A stretch of 18,050 bases of DNA, from positions 1 through 18,050 of the forward strand of contig JADNYJ010000622.1 of assembly GCA_015501075.1 (NCBI GenBank). The letters run 5' to 3'. The position numbers and the translations under genes were made by a program. Each line of letters begins with the position of its first letter. The stretch's first letter is position 1. A model generated the notes under the pieces. It was given only the letters and a program-made list of their open reading frames with translations. It did not search any database and had not been told where the DNA came from. Positions 1 to 9,840 of this stretch are shown here, piece after piece. This stretch comes from Gymnopilus junonius. Lineage: Eukaryota > Basidiomycota > Agaricomycetes > Agaricales > Galerinaceae.

Positions 1-2058
1 AATAAGGATGCGGGTGGAGTCGTGATGCTGATTGGTGGTATGAAATTTGGTCTGGCAGTCAAATCGACGAGATACCTCTGTCAAATGCAGGGTATCAAAG
101 TTGAAGAAGTGACCGCCGATGGTCACTGACTTTGTGGGCGTGTAAACTTCGTGTACGGCACCAGGAGGTTGGAGACTATATAATGATACATTGATAAGAA
201 AAGATCCATTGAAAAAAAAAAATAAACGTGCATCAAATCGCCAGGGCGTGCAAAAAATCGTGTAACGCTCGACATTTTCAAGACCAGGGAACCACCATGA
301 ACCGTCTTTGAATTCAGAATAGCAGAAACCGCCAAGTTTCTTGTACAACTGTTTACGACTCGTCACCTTTTCAATATCAGGGATGAGGATGACCGTCCAC
401 CCTTTATCGCCGCTAGCCACCAAAGACCATGTTCCTAATCCTCCTGCGTCGTTGTGAACATAGGTGTGAAAGGTGGGTTGATGGTTCAGCACCCACGCGC
501 GGGAAACGGCCAAGTCGCCCGATACCATACTCGGGGCGAGATCCAACTCGCCCAACAGTTCAAATGCACGATATCCGTCGTCAATATGTCTGTGAATTGT
601 TAAACGACATATCAGAAACAAAAAAAAAAAAATTCACTTTGGGAAAGAAGGCTGAAGACTGGGTAGGGCGTTGCATTGCAGTATCGCCTGAATCTTCTTG
701 GGGTCTTTCAAGTTGTCGATAAACTGACCAAACGTGATGGTCTCTGTCGGCACGGTAAAATTGGCCTCCCGAAGGACAGCGTCTGCCGACAGTAAGCATT
801 TTGGTCTTTACCGTATGGAACAAAAAATTTACCATGAACTTGAAATACATTCTCACGTTCTAAATGCAAGAGATCCGACATGGGTTCGAGTTTAAGCTCG
901 ATCTGAATTCCATCATCAGCATTTCGTACTACTACATAACGACCACGCGATAACGACCGGCGCACGACTAGAGCGAGCTCATAGTGGCTCGAAAATGCAT
1001 GTCGGTCGTAAAAATCGACCTTGTCAGTCGTTTCGGCATCTCGAACTTTTGTGACAATGCTTTCGACATAAGGCCCCATCTACACCTGATGGTTCAGAAT
1101 AATAAATATAAAAGTAGATGACGTTTACCTGCGTCAGCGCGTTGGTGCTTGGGCCTTCGAGCGTCGTTGGGATATAGGGCAGTCGAGTAAGATATTTGTC
1201 CGCCCATACCGCGTATTTTGCCTGAGGATGTGTGTACGAATCATCTCCAGGCAGCAGTTCGATATAGTTCCCAGCAGGTCTATGTATATAGACGCCAGAA
1301 GGCATAGGCGGAGGCGTGGCAGGAGGAGCTGGTTCATGCGATGTCGGAGAAGGAGGCTCTGGGGAAAAGCGTATCGGAGGTGTGGGGGGGGGTAGGGTTG
1401 GCGGAGTTGTAGAGAGAGAATGAAACGGGGAGGGAGAAAACCGCGCAGGAGAAGAAGGCACAGGAGAAAGAGGAGGAGCAGAGGCGTAGGACACGAGAGG
1501 AGTTCGATCAAGGGGTGGGCGTGGAGACTGCTCAGGAGCAGCGTTGATCATACGAGACTTCTGATTGACAGACGTTGAGACAAGCGCTCTATCAGGAACT
1601 GGATCAAGAAATGAACCGAGTTCAGGACCCGGAGCAAGATTTAAAGACGGATCGAGGCGATTCGGATTGTTGGCGGTGGCAGGAGGAGGAGGAGGAGGAG
1701 CCAGGGAGTCGCCAGCGGATGGCGACCGTTTTTGAGGTCTGGAAGGCCCCGCGCCGTTGTCATCCACCCTAAGCTTCTTGAGCTCCCGTTCTTGCTTTTC
1801 AAATTCTCTACAAGAGCCGTTAATAAACAAATAAAGTCGACATGTCTTTGATGACATACCTTTTCTTTCGTTTTGCAAGCCTATCCCGCAACCGCTTCCT
1901 TTCTTTCTTGTCTTGAGCACTGTAGATACATATCAGCTAAAAAAAAAAAAAAGTAATGGGAATGGGTTTGGGTATACGTACGCGTCAGAGTCCGCTGCAT
2001 TAGATGGATTGGACGCGTTGTATGCTGGACCTTCTACACGAAACACGAATTCAGCCAT
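1..2058 (-). CDS. JmjC-type dioxygenase-like protein with basic coiled-coil N-terminus (3' end off window, one frameshift)
   Basis: Exons read on the minus strand: 2058-1982, 1919-1860, 1807-1129, 1079-833, 782-638, 589-232 and 175 to beyond the edge; all intron phases agree. The ATG at 2058 is the first in frame. Residues about 26-60 are strongly basic then Glu/Lys-rich (KKERKRLRDRLAKRKK), like a bZIP basic region with a short coiled coil. A Pro/Ser-rich disordered stretch follows to about residue 230. From about residue 400 the sequence matches JmjC/cupin proteins: an HxD metal motif (VHND), a GDKGW strand, then PGDLI, QPPGAVHEVYT with the distal His, and GGHF. These are the expected Fe(II) ligands, so 2-oxoglutarate-dependent oxygenase activity is possible; the substrate is unknown. 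The frame slips by one base at the A6 run 252-257. The last visible intron needs a GC donor. The JmjC call is firm; the role is not known. Confidence 0.72.
176..231 (-). other. Probable GC-AG intron in the JmjC gene
   Basis: On the minus strand the donor reads GCACGT at 231-226 and the acceptor TATATAG ends at 176. Splicing here joins PGDLI directly to LQPPGAVHEVYT, the usual JmjC order, with matching phase. The nearby GT donor at 228 gives the wrong phase. The intron includes an 11-base poly-T tract (plus-strand A run 212-222). Confidence 0.5.
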
Positions 2059-2167
2059 GGGAACAAAAAGATCCACAGCTCTGAGAGCCGAGTGGTCTGT
2101 GGTATTGGTAAAGAAAAGCAAGGGAAGGTTGGCGTTCAGAAATAACGCGTCGACTCATTCCCACGAG

Positions 2168-2682
2168 TTACAAATCGGGTAATCTACGCGTCAAGTCCCT
2201 GATAGTCTCTCTTATCGCCCTGGTCTCCTGATGACGTCTGTTCGTCTTGCGTAGGTCCGACTGGGCGTGCTTCACGAGCTTCTCAAGAGCGTCTTCGGCC
2301 TCCGCAATCACATCTCGTTCCCGCCACGCCAAAACACATTGCCTCCCCATAGACACGCACGTCTCGCACCGGCCCCGATCCAATCCTCTCATACGCGAGT
2401 TGATGACAGAAAATAGCCAGTAGCATGTGCACTGGTATTCTACGCAATCGGTGCACGACGGATAAGCGTCACCTTGAACAATTTCATTGTCTGCAGGGAT
2501 ACGCGGTGCTGTAGATTCAATGTAATTAGACAGCTTTCAATAAATACAACCAGAAATATACCTTGAAATTCATTGGCTACCTTCATCCAATTGCCCAGGT
2601 ATTCGCGGTGCGCTTTTTTATTTGCGTCCTCTTGCAACTTGACCCAGTTGGCGGGCTTTCTTTCCTCTGATGCTTCGGCCAT
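2168..2682 (-). CDS. Small Cys-rich putative zinc-binding protein with C-terminal coiled coil
   Basis: Two exons, 2682-2562 and 2508-2168, are joined by a 53-bp GT-AG intron in matching phase, giving an intact 153-aa protein ending in TAA. The N-terminus is charged and helical. The middle carries C-x2-C-x4-C-x-C (CTDCVEYQCTC) and, about 20 residues on, C-x2-C-x6-C (CETCVSMGRQC), a plausible zinc-binding cluster. The last 65 residues are Arg/Glu/Lys-rich and look like a coiled coil. Short Cys cluster plus coiled-coil proteins occur in basidiomycetes, but I do not recognise a named family. Nucleic-acid or protein binding is inference. It lies 110 bp upstream of the JmjC gene start, on the same strand. 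A possible upstream exon (frame open before 2682 through a 41-bp candidate intron) could lengthen the N-terminus, but no ATG joins it in frame. Confidence 0.72.
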
Positions 2683-2860
2683 CCAAGTTGTGGCTGGTTG
2701 AAGAGAAGGCTAATAATGGCCTGATTGTAAATACCTTCACGCCATGCGGCACCATTACGAATCAGCAAAAAAAAAAAACGATAATATTGGCTAAAGCGAA
2801 AATGTAAATGGCAATAGAGGCAAGTAGGGGCATATACATCTAAAAAAAAAAATGGGGCAT
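2683..2860. other. Short intergenic interval with two homopolymer A tracts
   Basis: This 178-bp gap separates the unknown 1025-residue gene from the Cys-rich gene. It holds plus-strand A runs at 2767-2778 (12) and 2842-2852 (11), which are poly-T in the direction of the flanking genes. A short frame from ATG 2839 is hydrophobic but does not join the Cys-rich gene without changing the T12 length. Most likely it is terminator and promoter sequence. Confidence 0.5.
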
Positions 2861-5800
2861 CTACTGCCGACGAATGAGTGGTATATACTTGTCTACATCT
2901 CGAGGATCAACCGACTTGGGCTTGAAGCGACTGGTGGACATCAAAACGTCCAGGTATTCAGCAGTGAGGGTTTCATAAAACGCCTCAATATCAGAAGCCC
3001 GCTTGTTGAATCTGTCTTTGAGCCAGTCCGTCATAGACTTGGGTCGGGCGCTGCCTTCCAAAATGGCGGCTATGCGTTGCTTATACTTGTACTCGTCCTC
3101 GGAATGCCATATCCCACCACTGGAATGTAGACGACCTTTGATAGCGCGTTCGTTGGGCATATGCCACGAGTCTTTCCTCAACATGGCATCGTCTACAAAA
3201 ATTAAAGCTATTGAGTTTCTATACATGATCGAACCAAATCAAATAAATACCATTGCCGCCTTCGTATTGCCCGCATACAAATTGAAGCTCCATGGGAGTC
3301 AAGGTCTCTTCGCACAGCGTTATCGTCTTGCCTCCAACACGGCATGCGTACGCAGTACCCAACAAGAATCCCACCTCTGTAGGGCCGGATATGATATGAC
3401 GGATACGCGTCTCATCTTCGTCTGGATCGGCTCTGTAAAGGCGGCGGATGACGCCTCCGTAACAAATCATCGCCCTACCTCTGGGGCTAGAGAAGAACGC
3501 CTCTCGCTCCTTCTCGTAAACGATATACGAAGAAAAATAATCGAGATTTTGCGGAGGGCGAGGGAGGGGTTTTTTGAGGTTGGGAAAAGACTTTATAACC
3601 TGGAGTTTGCCGGTGCCATAAAGAACCAGGGAGTGAAAAGGGAGCCCATGTTCGAAAAACTTGCGAGTGAGATTGTCCCGCGTGGTACCCCAACCTTCCC
3701 GAATGGCGAGCATTATCGAAGAGGCATCTTGAACTGCAAAGATCCAAGGGTAATGGCTCTCTGAGCTCTCTGCTTCCGGAAAGAGTCGATACATCACAGT
3801 CTCGCTCGTACCCCTCCACAGCGACAACTTTTCAACCGCCATGCGAACCAGATCGGGGTGCATGTAGTTGGGGTTGGTGGGTAGAATGTCGAGGTATGGC
3901 GAAAGGCCAGCCTTGTTCTTACGCAGCATCAAGGACGCTGCGCGACTCAAGTGTCCATTAGGCGGGGACGCCGCTGCTTCACGAGGAGCACCTAATACAA
4001 GCGTCCAGCTCATGGGATCTACGGGCGGGGGCGTGTTGGGGATTGAGAGACCAAAACGCCATCTGACCCATTGATGGCCATCCGGTATACAAGGCATTGT
4101 CGGAGAACGAAGGATGACCAAGTCATCCGTCATAACCGGCACTTGACTCAAATCTTCGAAAGTGGGTAGATGAAGGGGATGGAGCCCTCAGTAGACGCGA
4201 CGTAGCTGTCGAGCTGCTCCAAAGTGGGTTGGGGTACGTCGTGCGTCGAATCAGCCGCGTTGCTAGGGTATTCTGGAGGCCGTTCAGACCCCAAAGACGT
4301 CGGCCGAGGCAGCTGATATTCAGCAGGCGAGTCCCCTAGCATAGGGCAAAGGTCGATTTCATTCGAAAAAGAGTCGTAAAATCTTTGAGAGGGAGAGAAC
4401 CTCTGCCAGATGTCTACGAGGGCAGGATGTAAAGTGACCGGCAGGCGATTGTAATAACCCTTGGGCTCATCGCACAGATCCCAGACGAAAATTTCTACAT
4501 CATCCAGCGTGGGAGGAAGGTCACATAGCAAATCGACTTGCTGCTCGCGTGCGAGGCGGACTGCTTTAGCACCTGTCGATTCCCCAGTTCCCAATGTGTC
4601 GTTTGCCAACGCCTGATTCGCAAGCCTGCGTTCGCTGAAAAAGTCGGCCCATGATTGGCCTCGAGTTTGACCGGAACGAGGATGGGGTGCCGGAAAAGAT
4701 GCCAATTCTTCTGAGACGTTTGCCGGGGACATGGGTGAATCCAGTTCAGCAATTTGCGGAGGAGAAGCATGGCCCTTGACAGACAAAACAGGGTCAAAGT
4801 TCTGAGAGGGCAAGGGCGAGTAGTCTCCATCAGAAGACGGAGAAGGCAGTGCTGCTGTAGCTGACGGGGCAGTGGATGGGACCTGATGGTTCGAGATGAA
4901 TTTGATGCCATGAGGCTCGAAGGAGGCATCAAGACTTTGCAAAAAGTCGGCAAGGCAGCTGATAAGGAGGTCCATGTCAGGATTGGGATTCATAAGCTTG
5001 ATAGGTTTGTACATTTTATATAAATCGGCCTTGTTTTTGCCCAGAAAATGAATCCTACCGAAGTAGAACCAGAGGGGGACCTTGTTTCGCTCCGCGCGTG
5101 CAAGGACGGTAGGATTTTGAAAATCCAACACGTTGACAAAAGTACCGACTCGCGGAGTCGCGTTGTCCAGCAAGCCAGAACCCTCCAGTTCGACCAACCA
5201 CTGACGCGTAACGCCCAACTCGGCAGGATCGACGGAGGCGAGTCTGGAGCGCCAGTTGGTAAACCTCCATGCGCTGTACGCCAAAAGACCCCAGTGTTCT
5301 TTGAATCGCATGAGGGCGGTCATGCAACGCCATCTAACCAGTCGCTCGTTTCTGTTTGGCTGGTTATACCGATGGTAACTAGGCATTGCCATGGGCTTGA
5401 CGGCCAGGGAGCGTAAATACGACTGGTCGTCCAAATAGTACGCAAGCGCGGGGTAAACCCTTTCGTGGTGACGCCAGATTCGAACAATATCGTCCTGGAG
5501 TTTGTATTCGCCAGACTTGGTCCTGATGATGGGAAGGGTACGGATGCTGAAATTGAAAGGGACAAGGAAGGGATGGCTGTAGTTTAGTTTCTGTGGTATG
5601 GCCGCCCAATAATGACGGTGTGCACAAAACCACTGGGGTTGTAGCAACTGTTTCTCGTTGATGTCGTACATCATGGCGGCCTCACCAACGCGTCTGATAG
5701 GTACAGTATCTGGAAATTGTTTCCTGGTTGCGGTAGTCGACCAGAACGCGACAGCATCGCGTGGCCCGATGTCATGTAGGACGATGGTGGGTTGGTCAAT

Positions 5801-6049
5801 ATTGGGCTAAATTGAGTGTCAGAAAGAATTGTAAACAGCGTTTCATTGTATTCTACATACCTTTTGTTCTCCGATATGCGACATAAACTGAACCTTTGCC
5901 TCATTAGGATCCATTTGCGGAAGGTTCGGTACAATCAAAGGGAGTTGTACGGACGGGTTTTCTACTGAAGGATCACACGAAAGGAACAACGGGGGGCCGA
6001 GTGTGAACTCTCCCGTTTCATTGGGTATTGATCCTTTAGGGTATACCAT
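2861..6049 (-). CDS. Large basidiomycete protein of unknown function (about 1025 aa, one frameshift)
   Basis: Exons are 6049-5861, 5806-3251 and 3192-2861, with phases agreeing at both introns (54 and 58 bp). The ATG at 6049 is the first after an in-frame stop. The frame slips once at the GGG of 4164-4166: the reading up to FIYP and the reading from FEDLSQVPV belong together if one base is missing there. I recognise no catalytic domain, signal peptide or membrane segment. The N-terminal part is rich in Trp, Tyr, Arg and His (for example FCAHRHYW, WRHHERVYPALAYYLDD, FTNWRSRL), so it is folded and globular. Residues about 320-450 are Ser/Pro-rich and probably a linker. The C-terminal part is again globular, with WRF and WGTTRDNLTRKFFEHGLPFHSL. 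It resembles multi-copy hypothetical proteins of mushrooms, from general impression only. It is divergent from the small coiled-coil gene. Confidence 0.7.
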
Positions 6050-6306
6050 GGATTATCGAAGGAAAAGGATCTGCAACCCTGAGGGTTGAGCAGTGCCTGT
6101 GGTGATGAAGAGAGAGAGTGAGAGACGCGACAAGAGGAAATGTGATTTGAATTACATAATCCGAACGACATATTTCCCAAACCGAATAAAGTCGCCCAAA
6201 TTAAAAATAGCCATCTACTTTGATTCTCACTACGACCAGAAGTCGGTAAGCGATTATATTTGACCTACATATTCCTTACTCTGACATTGATACTCGTTAC
6301 AGCATC
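6050..6306. promoter_or_regulatory. Divergent promoter interval with a 5'UTR intron on the plus side
   Basis: The 257-bp interval separates oppositely transcribed start codons at 6049 (minus) and 6307 (plus). On the minus side a CT-rich stretch around 6085-6125 (GA-rich on the plus strand) is typical of fungal core promoters or 5' leaders. On the plus side a GTAAGC donor at 6246 and a TTACAG acceptor ending at 6302 predict a 57-bp leader intron just before the ATG. No TATA box was identified with confidence. Confidence 0.45.
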
Positions 6307-6776
6307 ATGCATAACGCACGAAAGCGCGCGTAAGTATATCAACTACCTGCATATACGAACGTAACTGATGACCGGCAGTCGAGCTGAACAAGATGAACGG
6401 GAGCGTGTAGCGATGGCACGGTTGTTGGAGGAGAACGTCAAGCAAGAGGAAGCGGCTCAACGTTCACTCGAGGAAATGGAATTACCAACAATTCCAGGCC
6501 CAAGTTGTGTCCGCCAGAATGGAGAAGGAAAAGGCAGACGAAAAAGCGAATAGAGAACAGAGTAGGAGAAAGCAAGTCGAGTTGGAATTACGAAAGGAAA
6601 TCAAGGCGTTGAGGAGAGAGAGAGAAAAGGTGGACAAGATGAACGAAAGGTTAAAGAAGGAAAAGGATGCCATGGAAAAGGACTACAAAGCCGAGTTGGA
6701 AGAGTTGAAGGAGGATGTTAAGGAAAAGGAAAAGGAAATTGCGAGCCTCAAGAAGGAGATTCGTCATAGACGATGA
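6307..6776 (+). CDS. Small highly charged coiled-coil protein (one frameshift)
   Basis: This is the only well-supported plus-strand gene. Exon 1 (6307-6329) and exon 2 (6379-6776) are joined by a 49-bp intron with GTAAGT donor. The product is about 139 residues and almost wholly helical. Glu, Lys and Arg dominate with heptad-like spacing (for example LRKEIKALRREREKVDKMNE and LEELKEDVKEKEKEIASLKK), so a long coiled coil is expected. The first part (RAEQDERERVAMARLLEENV) and the long C-terminal part are in different frames. The slip lies near the AAA at 6474-6476, where one extra base explains it. No domain beyond the coiled coil is visible, so function is unknown. It ends 85 bp from the end of the convergent 652-aa JmjC-like gene. 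Confidence 0.6.
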
Positions 6777-6861
6777 GTGGTTGTAGAATGTCGTCTTTTA
6801 GCCTGTAATCTCTCGCTCTCTTTCCTAATTACGAGGGAAAATGTAAATTTCATTGCGTAAT

Positions 6862-7151
6862 CTACATTACAAGCCCGTACACCAACTTTGTCCACATACA
6901 GTCGTTGAGAGGCCTTCCTGGAAGAGACCAAGAGACCGTCGTACCTTCACCCCTTCCATCGAAAAACAGATAATCGTGCAGGCGTGAGTCGAGATCGAGA
7001 ACGAGTTTGTCATCCTCTTGAGTGACAATCGGTACTGCAACACCAATGGCGTCGGCAGAGTCAATGACGCGCTTCGCAATCTTGAACGCGGCTATCTCGT
7101 GTGCGTGGAAATGGAATGTGGCTTGCTCTATAGACGATGTCGGGGTGAGAT

Positions 7152-7182
<31 letters not shown>

Positions 7183-9393
7183 CCTGAGGCGTCCAACGAA
7201 TTGGACTCTATCATAGAATTAATTTCTTCTTGGGTGTCAATCATGTCACTCATCAGCTTGGATGAGATATAGTGAGCAGGAGAGAGGACGAGTTTGGAAA
7301 GAGCGAGGAGCGTTTTGATAGGCAAAGCTGAGGATGATATAATTTAGCAAGGAGTTTGGGGTGTAATAAATAAACCCACGGGCTATGTTGAGGCGAGGAA
7401 GAGCGGCCAACATCCTAATCATTGTAGCTTGAAGAACTTGGGATACCTGCTGACGATCCATGTTCCGATCAGACTTGAATTTCATCCGCGTTCTCGCCAT
7501 CTCTGTCAAATGAAAGGTGTGGTAGTTGAGGAAATAGGTGGTGGTGGCAATAGTCGGAACGGGGCTGTAGATATCAAAGAGTACGCCAGGCGGCAAAATG
7601 CTAACATGAAAAAAATCGGCGTGGAATGTTTGAATAGACAGAATAGTACTCACATCATCTCTCCAGGAAGCAATTCAATTACGAGACAGGTATCTTTGGT
7701 ATCTTCCATGGCTGTGAATGCCTCGAGAAGGGTGAGGCGTTCAGATATGTTGGTCGAATCAGGAGGTCGGAAGACGCGCAGGATGAGAATACCACTGCGT
7801 GTTTGAATGGCCACTGAGCATCCAGGAACCATCTCTCTCCAATGATAGGGTCGGAAGAAGGTGGCTGGATAGCATTGAAGTGAAGAATGTAAACGTTCAG
7901 CGGCATAGGGCCAATCAGGCTGGTTGCCTTGTCCAACTATAAAAGAACCCCAGCCATAAAGATAGCCATGATCGAGATGTCTGTCTGATGATATGAGCGA
8001 CGGAAATAATAGTGAAAAATATACTCGCTCAAGAAATAGAGGCGGATCGGAACGGCGAATAAATTGGTCTTGGATAGAAAAACATTCCAATTGAGACTTG
8101 CAAAAAAATTCCCTAAAACTCATTTGCACAGTCGAATGCGAATCACATTCTGATAGAAAAAAAGTCAAGTCATTGATCACATAAATATAAAGAGGTATAC
8201 ATACTTGAAACGTTGACCAATTGGTCAGGATGAATGGCGAACTGGCCCTGAATATACTCCATATCAAAGAAAATCTTTGGCGTATTTGGAACATGCGACG
8301 ATGACCGTGGTTTGGTTTGAGAGCAAGTCTTGAATTTGGGCGGCGAACGCAATCGGATGAAGGACATCTTCGTCCAGTCGCTGTACACCTTCAATTGAGA
8401 AGCTTCAAAACGGTAGAAAAGTCGTATTTCTGATGGCGTCCGCATAGTGAGTACATGGGGTCGGGTCTTGTTGGGAACAGGTGTGGTGAATCCTCTGGAC
8501 CAAGTTGCGACGGGGAGAGTATCATGCGCGTTGGCGCGTGTGACGAGTTCGTTCCATTTGACGCGCTGTATAATATAGTGAACGGCAGGAATAATTCAAA
8601 CAATAAATCGTCACTCACCTCAATCGCCGCTAGCCGATTTCCTCGTACAAGATCCTCTGGCTGTCGAGGTTGGTTCTATAGCGCATATATTCAATAAAAA
8701 ATAATGTCATAATGGGAACAGACTCGCCACAAGTTGCTCATACAACGGCTGCGACGATTGAGAAAGAGAAATTATTCGAGAGAGAATGACTGACCTGTCG
8801 GGTTCCGACAAAGGTTTCAAATTCCTGCAACGCGTTGAATAAATGGAAATTTAAAAGAAAGGGACCTACATCTTCACGTAGAGAAGATTTCTCTGATGCC
8901 TCTGCGTCACTTGAATAGCCATATAATCGAGAAAGATACGGACGCTCATCATCAGAGTCGACGTTGATTATATTCCTGTGAGACGGTCCTGCTTCACTCG
9001 TCGAGGGTATAGGCTGGGGTATAGGACCTCTGTCTGGTTTCTTCTCGAGAAGCGTAAACGCAAAGACACTATGTACCAAATGAATACAGAATTAAGATTT
9101 GAAAGATAAAGCCGCATATACTCACGTTTGTTTGGGATCCCATACTTCTGTCTCCAAAGATTCAATGCGAAAATGAGATAATGAGGAGCCAAGAGGCACC
9201 TTTTTTCTTTCTGTATATTGAACGTCAACGTCGGAAGGAAAAACTAGAAAGTGAACTCACCCTCTAGTCGACTTGCCCTTACCGCCTCTCCCTCTCTACT
9301 CCCTCGTCCACCTCTTTAAAAATTTAAATCAGTATTAATAATATCACGAGAATATATCTCACACCTTTGACCTCTGGACGATTTGGGGGCCAT
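6862..9393 (-). CDS. JmjC-like protein with degenerate metal site (12 exons, intact, 652 aa)
   Basis: Exons are 9393-9365, 9313-9261, 9210-9126, 9068-8870, 8824-8795, 8748-8731, 8675-8619, 8565-8205, 8149-7654, 7600-7380, 7327-7184 and 7127-6862. Lengths sum to 1959 nt with all phases matching, ending in TAG. The N-terminus is basic and Gly/Arg-rich, then disordered and acidic (NVDSDDERPYLS). The C-terminal half matches the JmjC protein at the left end: PGEMIILPPGVLFDIYSP aligns with PGDLILQPPGAVHEVYTP, and YFLNYHTFHLTE with HFFNFDTLHLTE. The HxD motif appears as HWR (about residue 379) and the distal His is Phe, so Fe(II) binding looks lost. A scaffold or reader role is inference. Two micro-exons (30 and 18 nt) and a donor GTGGCG after the 18-nt exon are the least certain parts. 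One intron carries a 24-base T tract. Confidence 0.72.
7159..7182. repeat. A24 homopolymer (poly-T in the sense strand of an intron)
   Basis: Twenty-four consecutive A residues on the plus strand lie directly after the donor of the last intron of the 652-aa JmjC-like gene (intron 7183-7128). It is the longest of seven A runs of 11 or more in the window. Its length is probably polymorphic and prone to sequencing error. Confidence 0.9.
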
Positions 9394-9488
9394 GAGCGTG
9401 TGTGGGGTATGAAAGGTGGAGGTTGGAGAGAAAGAAGAGAAAGAATCTATAATTGGATGGACAAGCGATGCCTTTCCAAAAACGGACG

Positions 9489-9805
9489 CGACATTGTCCC
9501 AAAATAGTGTAGTCGGGCGACATTTTCCCAAAACGGAATATACCGGCGACATTTTCCCAAAATGGAATATACAGGCGACATTTTCCCAAAACGGAATATA
9601 CCGGCGACATTTTCCCAAAATGGAATATACAGGCGACATTGTCCCAAAACGGAATATACCGGCGACATTTTCCCAAATGGAATATACAGGCGACATTTTC
9701 CCAAAACGGAATATACCGGCGACATTTCCCAAAACGGAATATACCGGCGACATCTTCCCAAAACGGAATTTACAGGCGACATCTTCCCAAAACGGAATAT
9801 ACGGG
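9489..9805. repeat. 29-bp minisatellite, about 11 copies, with partly alternating variants
   Basis: Units start at 9489, 9518, 9547, 9576, 9605, 9634, 9663, 9691, 9720, 9748 and 9777. The unit reads CGACATTTTCCCAAAA, then CGGAATATACCGG or TGGAATATACAGG. From the second to the eighth copy the two versions alternate, which implies a 58-bp higher-order unit. The first copy is degenerate, and two copies are 28 bp through loss of one base in the A4 or T4 run. The array sits in the 447-bp gap (9394-9840) between the 3' end of the helicase gene and the start of the 652-aa JmjC-like gene, about 100 to 410 bp upstream of that ATG. No gene was seen in the gap; open frames through the array are a by-product of the repeat. 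Confidence 0.95.
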
Positions 9806-9840
9806 CGACGCTCTTCATGAATAAAATAAAGACATGTAAA

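Noticed and set aside
2770..2839. A hydrophobic leader from ATG 2839 joined to the Cys-rich protein
   Set aside because: It works only if the T12 tract is one base longer or two shorter, and it starts 22 bp after the previous stop codon.
8009..8050. A possible 40-bp intron in the 652-aa JmjC-like gene
   Set aside because: Reading through is open and keeps phase with both neighbouring exons; splicing would break the frame.
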